DNA from: Desemzia incerta
GTDB lineage: Bacteria > Bacillota > Bacilli > Lactobacillales > Carnobacteriaceae
Direction of reading: 5' to 3'
NCBI RefSeq assembly: GCF_900115825.1
Contig: NZ_FOXW01000003.1
Span: forward strand, 186,001 to 250,000
Length of the DNA stretch: 64,000 bases
Part shown: positions 63,175-64,000 of the stretch, piece after piece
Layout: each line of letters opens with the position of its first letter
Position numbering within the stretch: the first letter of the stretch is position 1
Position numbers and translations under genes: made by a program
Notes under the pieces: generated by a model
What the model was told of the DNA's origin: nothing
The model's input: the letters and a program-made list of their open reading frames with translations, nothing else
Database searches by the model: none

Positions 63175-63933
63175 TTACAGATTTTTCTTAAAAAATTCAG
63201 CCATTTCTACAGATATTGCATAAGGGACTTTATGAATCCCGCCGATAGTCGTTTCAAATTGGATGTTTTGGGCGTAAGACTTATCCTGAACCGCTTGAAT
63301 AAATTTTTTCGTTAATGAATAAGGGACTAACTCATCATTTGTTCCATGCCAGACATAGATAGGACGTCCGTTGATTTTTTCCGGATGCAGGTCTAACGAA
63401 ATATTTTTCAACGGTTCCATCGCATCATTGACTTCCTGCTCTGTCAATTGAATATCTAACCCCTCTGCCCATGGAGCATTTAAAAGCCATTTCGAAAAAG
63501 CAATTGGTGAAGGAGTTCCCATTAATACACTTGCTGCTTTGATCCAAGGAAATTGTGTCAACATCGCATTTGTCGTAATGCCTCCCATAGAAAGTCCAGC
63601 TACCCCTATTTTTTCTGGGTCTGTTAGTCCTTTTTCAACATAATAGTCTTTCAAAATGGTGATCTCGCTCAAATTATGTAATACGACATCCCAAAATTCC
63701 ATATTTCCAGGAGATGAGGCGCTGATTTTTCGTTCTCCATGTAAATAAGATTCCGGCAACAACGCGCGAAATCCTTGTTTAGCCAACTCGTAGCCATTGA
63801 CCATGGAACTTTCTTTCGAACTTGTCCATCCGTGATAAAAAAATACGGTCGGCAACTTCTTGGAAAAATGTTCCTCTGAAACTATTTCTAATAAAGGCAA
63901 ACCCTTAACGGTTACATTTTTAATGGAAATCAA
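63175..63933 (-). CDS. Alpha/beta-hydrolase, YitV-like esterase
   Basis: A 252-residue alpha/beta-hydrolase. HGWTSSKESSMVNGYELAKQGFRALLPE is the oxyanion region, GLSMGGITTNAM the nucleophile elbow, GTNDELVPYSLTKKF the acid region and GGIHKVPY the catalytic His, so the triad is complete. It matches Bacillus YitV from its first residues. The start is TTG at 63933, seven bases after AGAGG. Its substrate is unknown; it is coupled in an operon with the DUF59 gene. Confidence 0.88.
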   Translation of the reverse strand: MISIKNVTVKGLPLLEIVSEEHFSKKLPTVFFYHGWTSSKESSMVNGYELAKQGFRALLPESYLHGERKISASSPGNMEFWDVVLHNLSEITILKDYYVEKGLTDPEKIGVAGLSMGGITTNAMLTQFPWIKAASVLMGTPSPIAFSKWLLNAPWAEGLDIQLTEQEVNDAMEPLKNISLDLHPEKINGRPIYVWHGTNDELVPYSLTKKFIQAVQDKSYAQNIQFETTIGGIHKVPYAISVEMAEFFKKNL

Positions 63934-64000
63934 CTTGACACCTCTTAATAATTATTTTTTTCTCAGTGATTTTATGGTAGTGTATGTTTAACTACTTTTT

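Overview
The window is an uninterrupted stretch of housekeeping chromosome from a low-GC, non-sporulating Gram-positive. The gene order is essentially that of the Bacillus subtilis chromosome from xerD through recQ, rpsA/der, dapB/cca/dinG and ponA/rnpB to thyA/dfrA/msrA, with the sporulation, cytochrome and several biosynthetic genes missing. Together with a Lactobacillus casei-type long thymidylate synthase, an EbsA-like protein beside an RNase HI-like protein, a riboflavin importer instead of riboflavin synthesis, and a diaminopimelate pathway (dapB, lysA), this suggests a member of the Lactobacillales, probably Carnobacteriaceae (Carnobacterium or a close relative). The genus is an inference. 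No rRNA, tRNA, CRISPR array, prophage, transposase or defence locus was seen.

Layout. 1-12 kb: a partial signal peptidase I, a CtpA-type protease, deoD, yozE, msrA, ypmS, ypmR, an ABC-F/thyA/dfrA operon, fhs, a cold-shock gene with a clear promoter, ebsA-like and RNase HI-like genes. 12-19 kb: an RNA methyltransferase (ypsC), the RNase P RNA, gpsB, ypsA, then rightward recU-ponA, then nth and dnaD. 19-31 kb: asnS, tseB/ypmB, dinG, an FlK-like thioesterase, cca-dapB-mazG, a hypothetical gene, yitT, reoY/ypiB and the TPR gene ypiA. 31-41 kb: an exported ComEC-like metallo-beta-lactamase protein coupled to a DUF3006 protein, hup, der, rpsA, cmk, a LysM protein (ypbE), recQ, ypbB, and ribU under an FMN riboswitch. 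41-52 kb: resE/resD-like kinase and regulator, rluB, scpB, scpA, ribT, lysA, punA, deoB, xerD, cvfB. 52-64 kb: pyk, pfkA, dnaE, a DUF2929 gene, clpB with a CtsR operator, an NADPH:quinone oxidoreductase-like gene, a DUF59 protein and a YitV-like esterase.

How it fits together. Most genes run leftward (minus strand) in short operons ended by strong, often bidirectional, intrinsic terminators. Recurring themes are cell-wall growth control (gpsB, ponA, ypbE, tseB, reoY, ctpA), chromosome maintenance (scpAB, recU, recQ, xerD, nth, dinG, dnaE, dnaD, hup), nucleotide salvage (deoD, punA, deoB, cmk, thyA) and ribosome/RNA biology (der, rpsA, rluB, ypsC, rnpB, cca).

I found no obviously new multigene system. 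The best candidates for a second look are a nested palindrome at 62646-62738, an endonuclease III that has lost two of four iron-sulfur cysteines, a consensus-like GpsB-docking motif in the YpbE homologue, the exported MBL/DUF3006 pair, and a repeat-bearing convergent intergenic region at 11924-12184. Site coordinates were read by eye and may be off by a base or two.
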